A stretch of 6,765 nt of DNA from Duncaniella sp. GTDB taxonomy: Bacteria > Bacteroidota > Bacteroidia > Bacteroidales > Muribaculaceae. The notes under the pieces were generated by a model. The model saw only the letters and a list, made by a program, of their open reading frames with translations, did not search any database and was not told the DNA's origin. Every line of letters begins with the position of its first letter. The first letter of the stretch is position 1. This document shows, piece by piece, positions 4,769-6,765 of this stretch. Made by a program: the position numbers and the translations under genes. Location of the stretch: the NCBI GenBank assembly GCA_029052375.1, contig JAIDJD010000192.1:1-6765 (forward strand). Direction: 5' to 3'.

Positions 4769-6133
4769 ATGGCACAGAAACCTTCTATCCCCAAGGGGAC
4801 ACGCGACTTCTCGCCTGCCGAGATGGCAAGGCGCAACTATATATTCTCTACCATCCGCGAGGTGTTTCATCTCTATGGATTCCAGCAGATTGAGACCCCG
4901 GCGATGGAGAATCTCTCCACACTTATGGGCAAGTATGGCGAGGAGGGTGACAAGCTTCTCTTCAAGGTGCTCAACTCCGGCGACTTTCTCAAGTGTGCCG
5001 ACAGGTCGCTTATAGACAGCGGCGAGACCGGACGCCTGGCCGCCCAGCTCTGCGAGAAGGGTCTGAGGTATGACCTCACCGTCCCCTTCGCGCGTTTTGT
5101 GGTGATGCACCGCAACGAGCTCCAGATGCCATTCAAGCGTTATCAGATACAGCCCGTGTGGCGCGCAGACCGTCCCCAGAAGGGCCGCTACCGCGAGTTC
5201 TATCAGTGTGACGCCGATGTGGTCGGCTCAGACTCTCTGGTCAACGAGGCCGAGCTCCTGGCCCTTGTCGACGAGGTGTTTGCCCGCCTCGGCATCCGCA
5301 TCACCGTCAAGCTGAACAACCGCAAGGTGCTCGCCGGCATCGCCGAGCTTGCGGGGGCTCCAGACAGGATAGTCGACATCACCGTGGCCATTGACAAGAT
5401 AGACAAGATAGGTCTCGACAACGTCAAGGCCGAGCTCGCCGAGCGCGGACTCTCGGCCGAGGCCATAGACATCATAACCCCCGTCATCACCCTCAGCGGC
5501 AACACCTCTGAGCGTCTCGACGCCCTGGCCTCCCTGCTCAAGGATTCGGAGATCGGCATGAAGGGCGTCGAAGAGCTCCGCGAGGTGCTCTCGATGACAG
5601 ACGCCCTCGGGATGCGCGCCGACGTCGAGCTCGACGTCTCGCTGGCCCGCGGCCTCAACTACTATACCGGCACCATCATCGAGGTCAAGGCCAAGGATGT
5701 TGAGATAGGCAGCATCACCGGCGGAGGCCGTTATGACAATCTCACGGGCGTCTTCGGTATGCCCGGCCTATCGGGCGTTGGAATTTCGTTCGGCGCAGAC
5801 CGCATTTACGACGTGCTCAACACACTCGGCCTCTATCCCGAGGGCATCTGCGGGTCGGCGCGCGTGATGTTCACCAACTTCGGTCCTGCCGAGGCGCTAC
5901 GCTCCATGGCCGTGATGCGCGTCCTGCGCGAGGCCGGCATCTCGGCCGAGATCTATCCCGACCAGGCCAAGATGAAGAAGCAGATGGGCCGCGCCGACGC
6001 TCTCGGCATCCCCTATGTGGCCATCATCGGCGAGACCGAGCTGGCCGAGGGCCGCATCACCCTCAAGGACATGAAGACGGGCGAGCAGAAATCGCTCACT
6101 CCCGCCGAGCTTGTCGAGGCCCTCGCCCGCTGA
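4769..6133 (+). CDS. hisS: Histidyl-tRNA synthetase
   Basis: HisRS is a cytosolic homodimeric class II synthetase that charges tRNA-His using ATP. The 454-residue protein is full length and begins MAQKPSIPKGTRDFSP, the usual HisRS start with its KGTRDF motif. Class II motif 1 lies around residues 40-70 (IETPAMENL). Motif 2 is around 100-146 (RYDLTVPFARFV, then RADRPQKGRYREFYQCD). The histidine-binding signature DVSLARGLNYYTG is at 289-301 and motif 3 at about 318-346 (GGGRYDNL, then GVGISFGADR). The C-terminal anticodon-binding domain covers about 363-454. A TTG at 4730 would extend the frame by 13 codons, but it overlaps the -7 promoter box, so the ATG at 4769 is the right start. The gene has its own promoter; no terminator is evident before the next gene, 66 bases downstream. 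Confidence 0.97.
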   Translation: MAQKPSIPKGTRDFSPAEMARRNYIFSTIREVFHLYGFQQIETPAMENLSTLMGKYGEEGDKLLFKVLNSGDFLKCADRSLIDSGETGRLAAQLCEKGLRYDLTVPFARFVVMHRNELQMPFKRYQIQPVWRADRPQKGRYREFYQCDADVVGSDSLVNEAELLALVDEVFARLGIRITVKLNNRKVLAGIAELAGAPDRIVDITVAIDKIDKIGLDNVKAELAERGLSAEAIDIITPVITLSGNTSERLDALASLLKDSEIGMKGVEELREVLSMTDALGMRADVELDVSLARGLNYYTGTIIEVKAKDVEIGSITGGGRYDNLTGVFGMPGLSGVGISFGADRIYDVLNTLGLYPEGICGSARVMFTNFGPAEALRSMAVMRVLREAGISAEIYPDQAKMKKQMGRADALGIPYVAIIGETELAEGRITLKDMKTGEQKSLTPAELVEALAR

Positions 6134-6199
6134 CACCTCTCCCCGGCCACACACACTCTCTCTCTTATAATTCCGCGACACAAATCATTATCCGTCAAG

Positions 6200-6765
6200 A
6201 TGATAATCTCAGACTCCCTGGCCTCCTTCGGCCAATACTGCGGCTTCATGTACAGGGTGTTCAGCATCCCTGACCGCTGGCGCACCTTCCTGAGCCGCAC
6301 CCTGGCCGAAATCACTAAGCTCGGCGTCGACTCGATACCTCTGGTGCTGGTCATCTCTGTCTTCATAGGCGCCGTCTGCACCATACAGATGCAGATCAAC
6401 ATCGTCTCGCCCCTCATCCCCTCGTACTCGACAGGCATGGCCACGCGAGAAATCATCCTGCTGGAGTTTTCCAACTCTATCCTCTGCCTGATACTTGCCG
6501 GCAAGGTGGGCAGCAACATTGCCTCCGAGATAGGCACCATGCGTGTCACCGAGCAGATAGACGCCCTCGACATCATGGGCATCAACTCGGCCAACTTCCT
6601 GGTGCTCCCCAAGGTGGTGGGCTTTCTCTTCTTCATCCCCGTGCTCGTTGTCCTCTCCATCTTCATGGCCCTCATGGGAGGCGTCCTGATATCGGTGGCC
6701 ACGGACATCATCCCGCTCAACCTCTTCATCTACGGCATCCAGACCATGTTTGTCGAGTGGTATGT
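6200..6765 (+). CDS. MlaE-family ABC transporter permease (partial, runs off right edge)
   Basis: An ATG at 6200 opens 188 codons plus two bases to the window edge without a stop. MlaE permeases sit in the inner membrane and work with an MlaF-type ATPase and an MlaD/MCE substrate-binding protein to move phospholipids between the membranes. The N-terminal stretch (about 5-40) fits the amphipathic interface helix of this family. The first membrane helix is about 44-64 (SIPLVLVISVFIGAV), a second about 86-105, and hydrophobic segments continue at about 132-168 and from 172. The most diagnostic part is the loop GKVGSNIASEIG (101-112), then MRVTEQIDALDIMGI (114-128), the conserved MlaE 'EQ' segment. 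Bacterial MlaE proteins are about 245-265 residues, so roughly the last quarter is missing. The 66-base gap after hisS has no TAnnTTTG box, so co-transcription with hisS is possible. An mlaF-like gene would be expected next, outside the window. Confidence 0.93.
   Translation, partial: MIISDSLASFGQYCGFMYRVFSIPDRWRTFLSRTLAEITKLGVDSIPLVLVISVFIGAVCTIQMQINIVSPLIPSYSTGMATREIILLEFSNSILCLILAGKVGSNIASEIGTMRVTEQIDALDIMGINSANFLVLPKVVGFLFFIPVLVVLSIFMALMGGVLISVATDIIPLNLFIYGIQTMFVEWY

Noticed and set aside
4628..5110. A 160-codon minus-strand frame covering the right arm of the inverted repeat and the 5' part of hisS
   Set aside because: It is antisense to the hisS promoter and N-terminus and shows no domain; the inverted repeat appears non-coding.
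6148..6173. CA/CT dinucleotide run and TATAAT-like sequence between hisS and the MlaE gene
   Set aside because: The run is too short (about four CA and five CT units) for convincing phase variation. TATAAT is the Enterobacteria-type box, not the one used by this phylum.

Overview
The window is typical of a GC-rich member of the Bacteroidota, most likely order Bacteroidales. The family is a guess; Muribaculaceae or a relative would fit. Three AT-rich promoters have the -7 box of that phylum (TAnnTTTG), each with a TTTG or TTGG element 19-20 bases upstream. No start codon has an obvious Shine-Dalgarno sequence, and the protein variants fit the same group. Coding DNA is GC-rich, while the intergenic promoter regions are clearly AT-richer.

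Left arm (1-2339, minus strand). Three genes are read leftwards from a promoter at 2383-2413. In transcription order they are a 165-residue single-pass membrane protein of unknown function, a 495-residue class I CoA-transferase of the acetyl-CoA hydrolase / succinyl-CoA:acetate CoA-transferase family, and the first 78 codons of a membrane-anchored protein that resembles Bacteroidales ComEA-like helix-hairpin-helix proteins and runs off the left edge. A strong 14-bp hairpin lies between the last two genes.

Divergent region (2340-2477). Two complete Bacteroidota promoters overlap face to face here. One drives the leftward genes and the other drives miaB. The miaB leader also holds a GC-rich hairpin followed by a short T run.

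Right arm (2478-6765, plus strand). The genes are miaB (tRNA methylthiotransferase), a yqgE/algH-family gene, hisS (histidyl-tRNA synthetase) with its own promoter, and the 5' part of an MlaE-type permease gene for lipid-transport ABC systems. Two of the four (miaB and hisS) act on tRNA. The order looks like ordinary housekeeping synteny, not an island.

The most unusual structure is the yqgE-hisS gap (4524-4701). It is almost filled by a non-coding element of about 146 bp: a 38-bp nearly perfect inverted repeat encloses a 58-base centre that can fold into two further hairpins. It could be a MITE-like or repetitive extragenic element, or a structured RNA. No defence system, CRISPR array, tRNA, rRNA or transposase gene is visible.
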